Of a stretch of DNA of 9,026 bases, positions 1-6,242 are shown one piece after another. Origin of the DNA: Rickettsiales bacterium (GTDB taxonomy: Bacteria; Pseudomonadota; Alphaproteobacteria; Rickettsiales; UBA1997). Position numbers and translations under genes: made by a program. How positions within the stretch are numbered: position 1 is the stretch's first letter; each line of letters opens with the position of its first letter. The stretch lies in assembly GCA_023262945.1 (NCBI GenBank), contig JALQXY010000171.1:1-9026 (forward strand), written 5' to 3'. The notes beneath the pieces are model-generated. The model was not told the origin of the DNA. It was given only the letters and a program-made list of their open reading frames with translations, and searched no databases.

Positions 1-9
1 TTAAGATAA

Positions 10-65
10 AAATTGTAAAAAATGCAAGTCCTATACCTATAGGACTTAAGGCTTTTTGCAATTTT
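10..65. terminator. Palindromic, probably bidirectional terminator after the methyltransferase gene
   Basis: A perfect inverted repeat has arms AAGTCCTATA (26-35) and TATAGGACTT (38-47) separated by CC. Read on the minus strand, the direction of the gene ending at 129, the stem is followed by GCATTTTTTAC, a run of six T. Read on the plus strand it is followed by GGCTTTTTGC, so it can stop transcription from both sides. A-rich and T-rich outer flanks (about 10-25 and 50-65) also pair with one mismatch and a small bulge, giving a long nested stem. It most likely terminates the minus-strand lipid-modification operon. Confidence 0.75.
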
Positions 66-128
66 TAACCAAAAAGATAAAGTCAGATTGTTTAGTTTTT
101 ATATATATTTTTTAGGTGGAAATTGGTA

Positions 129-1286
129 TTATTTATCATGCTTAATTTCAAACTGGAAAACATCAGTTCTCCTAGCTAAAAAACCAGCAATGCAATAAGA
201 TAAATAAAAGCGCCATTTGCGAATAAACTTCTCGTCAAACCCTTGGTCGATAACTTCTTTTTTAGATTTATCGAAATTATCAAGCCAAATTTGCAAAGTT
301 TTAGCATAATCTAAACCAAAATTCAATTCACTTTTTATTTGTAAACCGCTTTTTTGTACTAAGTCATTAATTATTGATTTGGTTGGCAATGCTCCACCTG
401 GAAAAATATGTTTTTGTATAAAATCAACTCTATTTTTGTAATCAATAAAAACATTCTCATCAATTGTTATTATCTGCAATATTGCTGTACCACCCTTCTT
501 TAAACATTTTTTTAGAATATTAAAATATGTTTGCCAATATTCCTTACCAACTGCCTCAAACATTTCTATAGAAACAATATTATCATAAGTACCCTTCTCA
601 TCTCTGTAATCCTGCAATTTAACCTCAAAATCATTATTATTGTCTTTAATAATATTGCTTTGTATGTATTCTTGCTGTTTTTTTGATAAAGTTAGTCCAG
701 TAACTTGAAAATTATTTTTAATTGCCTCACAAGCAAAACTACCCCAACCACAACCTATTTCTAATATAGTTTTACCCGATAATTTACTAATAATATTATT
801 ATATTTATTAAGCTGCGCTTTATTTAAACTTATATTTTTTCCAGCAAATAATGCACTGGAGTAAGTCATGCTTTTATCAAGCCATAATTGATAAAAGTCA
901 TTACCTAAATCATAATGAAATTCGATATTTTTCTTACTTCCTTTTTTACTATTTTTATTAAATAAAGTTGTAAAGAAAAGCCAAATACTCTGCCATCTTT
1001 TGGCATGAAAATAATGCTCTAAAGATTCTGAATTATGAGTAAAGAAAGATAATAAATCTGGTAAATTGTTACTACTCCAAAAGCCCATAATATAAGACTC
1101 GCCAAAACCAACATCTCCGCCATGAATTGACAAATCAATAGCTTCAAGATTTTTTACTATTAAATCAGCCTCAAATCCTGGTTGATTTGAATTAAATTTT
1201 TTAATTTGACCATTTGGCAAGGTTATGGATAAAGAACCATACTTAATATTATCCAATGCTGACCATAGTAGATTATATTTTTTCAC
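129..1286 (-). CDS. Cyclopropane-fatty-acid-synthase family SAM methyltransferase
   Basis: This 385-residue protein matches the Cfa/mycolic-acid cyclopropane synthase family along its length. The family adds a methylene or methyl group from S-adenosylmethionine to double bonds of phospholipid acyl chains at the cytoplasmic membrane. Visible motifs: HYDLGND (124-130), TYSS (141-144), the SAM-binding EIGCGWG (176-182), GLTLSKKQ (197-204), DYRD (226-229), MFEAVG (242-247) and KHIFPGG (292-298). By motif alignment with E. coli Cfa, the bicarbonate-site residues E239, I268 and Y317 correspond to E244, I273 and Y327, but C139 and H266 are replaced by S144 and Q271. The start is GTG at 1286, overlapping the DUF1365 gene by 14 bases; the next in-frame Met is residue 66, inside the conserved region. 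It is the last gene of the operon. The family is certain; whether the product is a cyclopropane, methyl-branched or other lipid is not, so no gene symbol is given. Confidence 0.93.
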   Translation of the reverse strand: MKKYNLLWSALDNIKYGSLSITLPNGQIKKFNSNQPGFEADLIVKNLEAIDLSIHGGDVGFGESYIMGFWSSNNLPDLLSFFTHNSESLEHYFHAKRWQSIWLFFTTLFNKNSKKGSKKNIEFHYDLGNDFYQLWLDKSMTYSSALFAGKNISLNKAQLNKYNNIISKLSGKTILEIGCGWGSFACEAIKNNFQVTGLTLSKKQQEYIQSNIIKDNNNDFEVKLQDYRDEKGTYDNIVSIEMFEAVGKEYWQTYFNILKKCLKKGGTAILQIITIDENVFIDYKNRVDFIQKHIFPGGALPTKSIINDLVQKSGLQIKSELNFGLDYAKTLQIWLDNFDKSKKEVIDQGFDEKFIRKWRFYLSYCIAGFLARRTDVFQFEIKHDK

Positions 1287-2034
1287 TTATCGTTATATTA
1301 TGTTCATATTTTGGTGGCTTTTTGATGTATTTGTTTTTCTTAAAAAATATTTTTAAAGCCTGCCAATGAATAAGAAAGATTACTTTAAATATCATAAAAG
1401 GCATTTTAATAAATTGTTTTAACAGATTACTATCGTTAAGTTCAATATTTTTTGCTATCAGTGAGGTTAGAAGCGTTTTATCGTTATCAAAGTAATCAAT
1501 CCATAAAGCAATTTTTTTTTCATTAAAAATAAAACGAAATTTATATTTACCCCTTACATGATAAAATGGCGAAACATGAAATTCTTTTTTAGCTTCAAGC
1601 CATTGATTACCTTTTATACTGCTTTTATCATTATTAAATAATAAATAATTATGATTTTCACCAAATGTATTACTTACTTCGGCCAATACCGCTTTTAGAT
1701 TTTTTTTCTTATCAAGACAAAACCAAAAACTAACAGGATTAAAACCAAAACCTAAAATTTTAGGATGAGTTAATAAAAAAATTTGTTCAATATTTTCAAT
1801 ATCGTATTCTTTCAAAATATTATAAATCCATTTCTTTGGACAAGAACCATCTCTTTTTCCATAATCCTTTTTTTTTATTGAAAAAAGATTAAATTTATTA
1901 ACTGAACAAAATATTGATTTTAGTTTTAATATTTTTGATATATCAAAACAAAAATAAAAAACATTATAAGTAAAATGATTAATGGATGGAGATAGCCTTT
2001 TATGAAAAACTTTAGCTATTGATATATATTTCAT
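1273..2034 (-). CDS. DUF1365 family protein of the Cfa-linked lipid-modification cluster
   Basis: The 253-residue protein carries the hallmarks of DUF1365 (PF07103). Near the N-terminus are the His/Pro/His-Phe-x-Tyr positions (HKRLSPSINHFTYNVF, 11-26). The centre has NPVSFWFC (99-106) and EVSNTFGENHNY (119-130), then FHVSPF (152-157). A membrane-associating IHWQALKIFF segment lies near the C-terminus. The biochemical role of the family is not established; it nearly always sits beside a flavin amine oxidase and a Cfa-type methyltransferase, as here, and is presumed to act in lipid modification at the membrane. I chose ATG at 2034: it forms an ATGA overlap with the TGA stop of the upstream flavoprotein gene, a standard translational-coupling arrangement. 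A TTG two codons upstream (2040) is possible but less likely. The C-terminus overlaps the GTG start of the methyltransferase. Confidence 0.9.
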   Translation of the reverse strand: MKYISIAKVFHKRLSPSINHFTYNVFYFCFDISKILKLKSIFCSVNKFNLFSIKKKDYGKRDGSCPKKWIYNILKEYDIENIEQIFLLTHPKILGFGFNPVSFWFCLDKKKNLKAVLAEVSNTFGENHNYLLFNNDKSSIKGNQWLEAKKEFHVSPFYHVRGKYKFRFIFNEKKIALWIDYFDNDKTLLTSLIAKNIELNDSNLLKQFIKMPFMIFKVIFLIHWQALKIFFKKNKYIKKPPKYEHNITISEKI

Positions 2035-3311
2035 TGCCAAGGTGCTTTTGATCCAAGAATATTAGAAACATACAATCCAGAATTAATACCATCTTCATGA
2101 AAACCATTAGCCATATAAGCGCCGCAAAAATATATATTATTAATTCCTTGTGCTTTTTTTGAGTTTCGTTGGGCAATTATAGCTTTTTTGTCAAAAATAG
2201 GATGCTCATAAACAATATCAGCAAAAATATCAGATTGGTTAATTTTTTGATTAGGATTTAAGGTAACAAATAAAGGAAAGGATTTATCAATATTTTGTAA
2301 ATTATTCATCCAATAGCTAACAGAAATTTGGTTAATTTTATCGTTTTTATTTTTGCTATAAACCCAACTAGCCCAAGCCTTTTTTGCTTTTGGCATTACA
2401 GAGTCATCCTTGTGTAAAATAGCTAAGTTTTTTTGGTATTTAAAAGATGATAAGAAATCAATTTGTTTTTCTTCAGGCTTTTTAAGCATTTTAAGTGACT
2501 GATCTGCATGGCAGGCTAAAATTACTTTGTCAAATATCTCTTCACCTTTATCTGATATAATAGATATTTTGCCACTCGATTTATGCCTTACCTCATAAAT
2601 AAAGCTATTTAAAGAAATATTTTGGTCACCAATTTTATTTCTTATTTTGTTAACATAATTTTTAGAGCCACCAGTAACAGTATACCATTGCGGTTGTTCA
2701 TTAACTGATAATAGTCCATGATTCTTAAAAAACCGCAAAAAGCTATGAGCGGGATATTTTAACATAGTCTGAGTAGAGCAACTCCAAATAGCGCCAGACA
2801 TCGGCAAAAGATAGTAATTTACAAAATAATCCCCTACCCCCAAATCATCAATTAAATTAGCAATATTATATTTATTTTTTGGTTTATTTTCTACAATCTT
2901 TAATGCATTTTTATTAAAATATAAAATATCATATATCATACGCCAAAATTTCGGCTTTATGATATTTTTTTTCTGGGCAAATAAAGAAAATAAATTAGTT
3001 CCAGCATATTCTAAAAAAGAATCATCAATTTTAACCGCAAAGGACATATTGCTTTTTTCATAAGCAACATCAAGCAATTTAAAAAAATTAACAAGATTGG
3101 GGTAAGTTTTTTGATTAAAAACAATAAAACCAGTATCAACAGATATTGATTTACCTAGATAATCAATGTCAACAGTATTAGAGTGCCCTCCAAGATAGTC
3201 GTGCTTTTCAAATAATTTGATCTGGTATTTATCGCTTAAAAAATAAGCCGACGATAAACCAGATATACCAGAACCAATTACAGCTATCTTTTCTTTATTT
3301 AATTTTGACAT
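2031..3311 (-). CDS. FAD-dependent amine-oxidase-like oxidoreductase (NAD(P)-binding Rossmann)
   Basis: This 426-residue protein has an N-terminal dinucleotide-binding fold: VIGSGISGLSSAYFL (11-25) with GSGISG at 13-18, E35 as the ribose-binding acidic residue, and the second glycine motif YLGGHSNT (39-46). The C-terminus has the FAD-contacting YFCGAYMANGFHEDGINSG (394-412). The architecture matches the flavin amine oxidase / protoporphyrinogen-oxidase-like group that occurs next to DUF1365 and Cfa-family genes. Members of such clusters in Alphaproteobacteria have been linked to oxidation or desaturation of methylated acyl chains, including furan fatty acid formation; that specific activity is only inferred here. 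ATG at 3311 lies inside the end of the TerC gene (17-base overlap), and the stop overlaps the DUF1365 start, so it is the central gene of a coupled set. No transmembrane helix is obvious. Confidence 0.9.
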   Translation of the reverse strand: MSKLNKEKIAVIGSGISGLSSAYFLSDKYQIKLFEKHDYLGGHSNTVDIDYLGKSISVDTGFIVFNQKTYPNLVNFFKLLDVAYEKSNMSFAVKIDDSFLEYAGTNLFSLFAQKKNIIKPKFWRMIYDILYFNKNALKIVENKPKNKYNIANLIDDLGVGDYFVNYYLLPMSGAIWSCSTQTMLKYPAHSFLRFFKNHGLLSVNEQPQWYTVTGGSKNYVNKIRNKIGDQNISLNSFIYEVRHKSSGKISIISDKGEEIFDKVILACHADQSLKMLKKPEEKQIDFLSSFKYQKNLAILHKDDSVMPKAKKAWASWVYSKNKNDKINQISVSYWMNNLQNIDKSFPLFVTLNPNQKINQSDIFADIVYEHPIFDKKAIIAQRNSKKAQGINNIYFCGAYMANGFHEDGINSGLYVSNILGSKAPWQ

Positions 3312-4032
3312 TATGATGATTTCTATGATTTTTTCTTAAAATTATATTTAAAGACTCAACGCTAAGAGTAAAAAACAAAGAAAAATATAAATAACCTTTT
3401 GAAATTTTTATACTCAACCCATCAGCAACTAATATCACTCCAACCATAAAAATAAACGCCAAAGCTACAATTTTTAAAGAAGGATATTCTTTAAGAAAGT
3501 AACTAATTTTTTCTGAAGCCATAAGCATTGCAATCATAGATATACAAATTGCTATCACGATAACAGGAATATTATTAGTCATGGCAATGGCCGTAATAAC
3601 AGAATCAAAAGAAAAAACAAAATCAATTAAAGATATTTGAGCAATAGCTGCTATCATAGTTTTAGAAACGTTAACGGATTTCTTATCTTCTTGATGTTTT
3701 TTTGGAATCAAATCACCAATTATCTCATAAGCACTTTTTATTATCAGGAATAATCCACCAAAGATTAATAAAAAGCTCTTAAAAGAAAAAGCGCTACTAG
3801 CAATATAAAATAATGGAGTTGTTAATGTCATAATCCACGACAAAGTTAGTAACATTAATACTCTGATAATTAAGGCCAATGATAAGCCAAATATTCTGGC
3901 CTTTTTTCTTTGTTTAGCTGGAAGCTTTGCAACGGCAATAGCAATAAAAATTAAGTTATCGATACCTAATATTATCTCAATAAATGTTAGCGTTATAATG
4001 CTAAAGAAAATTTCATAATTTAAAATATCCAT
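3295..4032 (-). CDS. TerC family integral membrane protein
   Basis: This 245-residue, strongly hydrophobic protein has about seven membrane segments and the paired acidic motifs of the TerC family. The first is EIILGIDNLIFIAI (19-32, with E19, D25 and N26), the second LIDFVFSFDSVITAIAM (135-151, with D137, D143 and S144). The family includes tellurium-resistance TerC and the Alx/YkoY-type manganese exporters, and is thought to move or handle metal ions across the cytoplasmic membrane. Between the two halves is a cytoplasmic Lys-rich loop (about 110-123), and the tail is basic and His-rich. Substrate cannot be told from sequence. It lies 18 bases after the pseudopilin gene and overlaps the next gene by 17 bases, so it is probably cotranscribed with lipid-modification genes. 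Metal handling may support the flavin/lipid chemistry or envelope stress; this is inference. Confidence 0.92.
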   Translation of the reverse strand: MDILNYEIFFSIITLTFIEIILGIDNLIFIAIAVAKLPAKQRKKARIFGLSLALIIRVLMLLTLSWIMTLTTPLFYIASSAFSFKSFLLIFGGLFLIIKSAYEIIGDLIPKKHQEDKKSVNVSKTMIAAIAQISLIDFVFSFDSVITAIAMTNNIPVIVIAICISMIAMLMASEKISYFLKEYPSLKIVALAFIFMVGVILVADGLSIKISKGYLYFSLFFTLSVESLNIILRKNHRNHHNVKIK

Positions 4033-4050
4033 TTGTTTAAAATTTATTGA

Positions 4051-4968
4051 TTAATCTTGAATACAGGGAGTAATTATAGAACCCCATTGACCGTAGGCTA
4101 AACATTTACGGGTTGCAATTGATGGACCAGATTGAAAACCAATTGGACAAGATGTTGTTGAAATAGCTTCTTGACCATAATCAGCTTCCGACCAAGACAT
4201 TGTTGCACCGTATAAACTTAAAGATTCGGCCGGACATTTTATTTTATCAAGCATATCAAAATCTTGCAATAAATCTGTTATTTTTTTAGCCATTACAATA
4301 TCATCAAATTCATCATCATTATCAGATCTAGCAACGAAGTTAGCATTTAAAGAAGTTGAATCATTATCATCTTCATCAGCATTACCGTTACTAGCAATTG
4401 CTGTAGAAGATCTAGCGCCATAAGCGCCATATTTATTGGCACCATGGCTAATAATTAAAAAATCAGCTAAAATACTAGTTGCTGCTGGATTTTCTAATAC
4501 AGTGATTAAAGGCACATATCCAGAACCATTATTTTGCAATTCATCGTCAAATGTAGCTGAATTTGTTAACCTAATATCTACCACATAAGAAAATTTACTA
4601 GAAAAAGAATCTGCGGCATTGTCTGATAACAAACCCAAATCAACAGATGGAATGGAGCCATAAGCTAAATTAGTAGAGATAGCTATAACTCCAGCAGGCT
4701 CAGTACATACACCATCGGTTGAAGTGGCATCAATTTTAGCATAATTAGCGCTTCCTTCAGCTATATTTAAAGGGGCTGGACAGGGCAATTTTCCATTTAG
4801 TAAAACATAATTCCCAAGTGCCGCATATATTGAATCGATCTTATCTTTGGTTGATTTATAGCGTGCATTATTAACAGCAGATATTGATATTGAAAGAGTG
4901 CCGGTAATCAAAATAGAAATGATAACCAAGACAACCGACAATTCAATTAAACTAAAAGCCTTTTTCAT
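4051..4968 (-). CDS. Type IV pilin/pseudopilin-like protein with cysteine-containing C-terminal domain
   Basis: The N-terminus MKKAFSLIEL is a class III prepilin signal: a short basic leader, predicted prepilin-peptidase cleavage between A4 and F5, E9 as the conserved Glu+5, and a hydrophobic helix to about residue 32. A helical spine (about 33-60) leads into NGKLPCPAP (58-66), typical of a group of alphaproteobacterial pseudopilin-like proteins. The periplasmic part has six cysteines (63, 88, 245, 274, 289, 302), an even number compatible with disulfides. It also has a very acidic Asp/Glu/Asn/Ser stretch at about 194-223. The C-terminal segment ends with a C-x(3)-G-x-W-x(5)-PC pattern (289-302) reminiscent of small sushi- or hormone-receptor-like disulfide modules; that resemblance is weak. 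At 305 residues it is long for a major pilin. No other pilus or type II secretion gene is in the window, so its machine must be encoded elsewhere. It may be first gene of the downstream TerC-Cfa unit. Confidence 0.85.
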   Translation of the reverse strand: MKKAFSLIELSVVLVIISILITGTLSISISAVNNARYKSTKDKIDSIYAALGNYVLLNGKLPCPAPLNIAEGSANYAKIDATSTDGVCTEPAGVIAISTNLAYGSIPSVDLGLLSDNAADSFSSKFSYVVDIRLTNSATFDDELQNNGSGYVPLITVLENPAATSILADFLIISHGANKYGAYGARSSTAIASNGNADEDDNDSTSLNANFVARSDNDDEFDDIVMAKKITDLLQDFDMLDKIKCPAESLSLYGATMSWSEADYGQEAISTTSCPIGFQSGPSIATRKCLAYGQWGSIITPCIQD

Positions 4969-5015
4969 GTTTTATCAAATAAAAAATCAAAAGAAAGAAA
5001 GTGTTATATTTAAGT

Positions 5016-5033
5016 TGCAATATTTAAATTGCA
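5016..5033. promoter_or_regulatory. 18-base dyad upstream of the pseudopilin gene (possible operator)
   Basis: Arms TGCAAT (5016-5021) and ATTGCA (5028-5033) are perfect inverted repeats around a 6-base AT spacer, 48-65 bases upstream of the pseudopilin start and between it and the divergent tRNA gene. The position suits an operator for the long minus-strand operon, but I could not identify convincing -35/-10 boxes for that operon, so the role is inferred. Confidence 0.35.
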
Positions 5034-5048
5034 TCTTTTAATTGAAGA

Positions 5049-5076
5049 TTGTAAAAAATAAATTACTTTTTACTTA
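5049..5076 (+). promoter_or_regulatory. Possible promoter of tRNA-Ala
   Basis: TTGTAA (5049-5054) and TACTTA (5071-5076) are 16 bases apart and end 8 bases before the mature tRNA 5' end. Both boxes are weak matches to the sigma-70 consensus. The same stretch contains an inverted repeat, GTAAAAA (5051-5057) and TTTTTAC (5067-5073). This is the best candidate upstream of the tRNA but is low confidence. Confidence 0.3.
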
Positions 5077-5084
5077 TTGCTTTA

Positions 5085-5160
5085 GGGGATATAGCTCAGT
5101 TGGTAGAGCACCTGCTTTGCAAGCAGGGGGTCAGGAGTTCGAGTCTCCTTATCTCCACCA
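5085..5160 (+). tRNA. tRNA-Ala (anticodon UGC), CCA encoded
   Basis: A complete 76-base cloverleaf is visible. The acceptor stem pairs 5085-5091 with 5150-5156, followed by discriminator A (5157) and an encoded CCA (5158-5160). The D arm contains TAGCTCAGTTGGTAGAGC. The anticodon stem CCTGC/GCAGG encloses the loop TTTGCAA with anticodon TGC at 5118-5120. The T arm has GGAG/CTCC around a TTCGAGT loop. The G3:U70 wobble pair (5087:5154), the main identity element of alanine tRNAs, is present, which supports the call independently of the anticodon. The 3' part is duplicated at 6737-6784, so this tRNA is probably the integration site of a mobile element. If so, its present 3' half may derive from that element. 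Confidence 0.98.
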
Positions 5161-5163
5161 TTT
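5116..5163 (+). repeat. Direct repeat, proximal copy (attL-like): 3' part of tRNA-Ala
   Basis: Forty-eight bases, from the anticodon loop through CCA and a trailing TTT, recur at 6737-6784 with a single difference (G5141 here, A6762 there; the T-loop purine next to the conserved C). The homology begins at the anticodon loop and stops 3 bases after CCA. This is the expected shape of an attachment site used by a tRNA-targeting tyrosine integrase. The offset between copies is 1621 bases. Confidence 0.85.
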
Positions 5164-5287
5164 AAACAACTAATCAATTTTACCTACCCTTCTTAAATAT
5201 TAATTTTCTTTTGCTTAATTTTACCAAAAAATAAATTTTATTGCCCTTTTATCGTCCCATTGATTACAATATAATATTAAATATTAT

Positions 5288-5371
5288 AAAGTATTTTATA
5301 ATAATACTTTAAGCAGTTTTCTTACTCTGCTTAGTAAGTTGATGTAAGTTCTGTTAAATTCGAATGACAAA
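5288..5371 (+). ncRNA. Candidate structured small RNA or leader segment with alternative hairpins
   Basis: Consecutive inverted repeats are visible. AAAGTATT (5288-5295) pairs with AATACTTT (5303-5310). AAGCAG (5311-5316) pairs with CTGCTT (5327-5332). CTTACT (5321-5326) pairs with AGTAAG (5333-5338). The second and third stems interleave and cannot form together, so the RNA could be bistable. GTAAGTT occurs twice ten bases apart (5334-5340, 5344-5350), and both copies are complementary to AACTTA in the loop of the following terminator-like hairpin. A possible promoter precedes it: TTGATT (5260-5265), 16 bases, TATTAT (5282-5287). No known RNA family was recognised. It could instead be integrase arm-type sites or a decayed gene. 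Confidence 0.35.
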
Positions 5372-5416
5372 GCAAGAACCTCTTAACTTAAACCCTTTAA
5401 GGTTCTAGCCTTTTTT
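5372..5416 (+). terminator. Intrinsic terminator-like hairpin with T run
   Basis: GCAAGAACCT (5372-5381) pairs with AGGTTCTAGC (5400-5409) over ten positions with one A:A mismatch, around an 18-base loop. It is followed by TTTTTT (5410-5415). Orientation is plus strand. It would end either a small RNA from 5288 or readthrough from the tRNA, and insulates the downstream promoter at 5466. Confidence 0.6.
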
Positions 5417-5465
5417 AGATTTTTTCCAAATTATGTTAAAATTTTTTCCTTGTCAGTAATAAAAA

Positions 5466-5494
5466 TTGACTTTAAAAAAAAAACGACATATACT
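5466..5494 (+). promoter_or_regulatory. Strong sigma-70-type promoter of the outer-membrane protein gene
   Basis: TTGACT (5466-5471) and TATACT (5489-5494) are separated by exactly 17 bases, five of six matches to consensus in each box. A second overlapping TATACT (5494-5499) gives a 22-base spacing and is less likely. Transcription should start near 5500-5503, giving a leader of about 67 bases before ATG 5569. It is the clearest promoter in the window. Confidence 0.75.
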
Positions 5495-5498
5495 ATAC

Positions 5499-5511
5499 TG
5501 ACTGACAGTCA
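5499..5511. promoter_or_regulatory. Perfect 13-base palindrome at the promoter start point (operator candidate)
   Basis: TGACTGACAGTCA is two perfect 6-base arms around one central A and lies over the predicted transcription start of the outer-membrane protein gene. Repressor operators commonly lie here, because binding would block open-complex formation. The XRE-type protein encoded convergently at 6228-6551 is the obvious local candidate to bind it, but no second copy was seen in front of that gene. Confidence 0.45.
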
Positions 5512-5568
5512 CAATTAATAAATTTATTAACCACTGATTGCCAAAAATATCAATAAAACTTAAAAATC

Positions 5569-6198
5569 ATGATTAAAAACATTTCAAGAAAGCTTTTGAT
5601 TGCAACTGCCACTATATCAATTTTTGCATCTTCACAGTCTTTGGCAAATAAAAATATCAAGCCTTATATTGGTCTTGGTTATCAAATGAGTAATTTATAT
5701 TATAAAACTGAAGATGGGATTGATTACAATGACGCGCTAGAAGATGGTTTCGGAAACTTTAACTTATTTGCGGGGACTAAGATAGAAGATAAAAATTTAT
5801 CTTTTGAGCTTGGCTATTTCAAATCTAAAGAAGAAGAGAAAAATTGGAATTTTAGTCAAATAAATATAAACAACAGCAAGTCTAAGGTGGAGCTTGAAAT
5901 TATTAGCTTAGATGCGACTTATCATCAAGAAATTCAACAAAATCTTAATTTTTTACTTTTGGGCGGATTTTCTAAGGTTTCAATAGATGGAAAGTTTAAT
6001 TATTATAACAATAGCGCTTTTGTCCAAAGTGAAGATAATAATCAAGATGGCTATGGCATAAATCTTGGTCTTGGCCTTGAGGCTGAAATTGCCCAAAATA
6101 TTTTTATTAGAGGCTTAGCTAAATATACTAGGGTCAATAGTATTGACTATTTTGATAATTTAACAACCTTTAGCATAGGTGCTAAATATCAATTCTAA
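5569..6198 (+). CDS. Outer-membrane beta-barrel protein with signal peptide
   Basis: This 209-residue protein starts with a typical Sec signal peptide: positive residues K3, R7 and K8, a hydrophobic core at about 9-20, and probable cleavage after S-L-A26. The mature part is a series of alternating amphipathic strands rich in Tyr, Gly, Asn and Phe (for example the regions near 32-45, 63-85 and 160-209). It ends in FSIGAKYQF, whose terminal Phe and alternating aromatics match the signal read by the BAM assembly machinery. Length and pattern fit small eight-stranded surface barrels (OmpA/Opa-like or 'outer membrane beta-barrel domain' proteins). No catalytic motif is seen, so the role could be adhesion, host interaction or structure. 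It has its own strong promoter and palindrome, lies between the two tRNA repeats, and converges on an XRE regulator gene. ATG 5569 gives a complete signal peptide; no Shine-Dalgarno precedes it. Confidence 0.85.
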   Translation: MIKNISRKLLIATATISIFASSQSLANKNIKPYIGLGYQMSNLYYKTEDGIDYNDALEDGFGNFNLFAGTKIEDKNLSFELGYFKSKEEEKNWNFSQININNSKSKVELEIISLDATYHQEIQQNLNFLLLGGFSKVSIDGKFNYYNNSAFVQSEDNNQDGYGINLGLGLEAEIAQNIFIRGLAKYTRVNSIDYFDNLTTFSIGAKYQF

Positions 6199-6208
6199 AT
6201 GATTATTT

Positions 6209-6242
6209 GGAAGGGTGGCGAAATCCTTTAAACCACTCTTCC
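6209..6242. terminator. Strong hairpin between convergent genes (possible shared transcript end)
   Basis: GGAAGGGTGG (6209-6218) pairs over ten bases with CCACTCTTCC (6233-6242), with one G:T pair and a 14-base loop. It lies in the 29-base gap between the convergent stops and extends into the last codons of the XRE gene. Neither side has a T run, so it is not a canonical intrinsic terminator; it may protect 3' ends or work with Rho. Confidence 0.45.

Larger units (their letters stand above)
5161..5568 (+). other. Gene-free interval between tRNA-Ala and the outer-membrane protein gene
   Basis: These 408 bases contain no open frame I can support in either direction, and no readable integrase remnant. 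They hold a run of inverted repeats ending in a terminator-like hairpin (5288-5416), followed by the promoter of the outer-membrane protein gene (5466-5511). The interval lies just inside the proximal tRNA repeat, where an integrase gene or a recombination site would be expected in an intact element. Confidence 0.6.

Noticed and set aside
2035..2040. TTG start at 2040 for the DUF1365 gene
   Set aside because: ATG at 2034 makes an ATGA overlap with the upstream stop and adds only two fewer residues, so it is the simpler start.
5161..5287. Integrase gene remnant beside the proximal tRNA repeat
   Set aside because: I read both strands for tyrosine-recombinase motifs and found only short frames broken by stops without a recognisable motif.
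5348..5379. Anti-terminator pairing of GTTCT (5348-5352) with AGAAC (5375-5379)
   Set aside because: It is only five base pairs and is weaker than the terminator stem; there is no downstream gene close enough that clearly needs attenuation.
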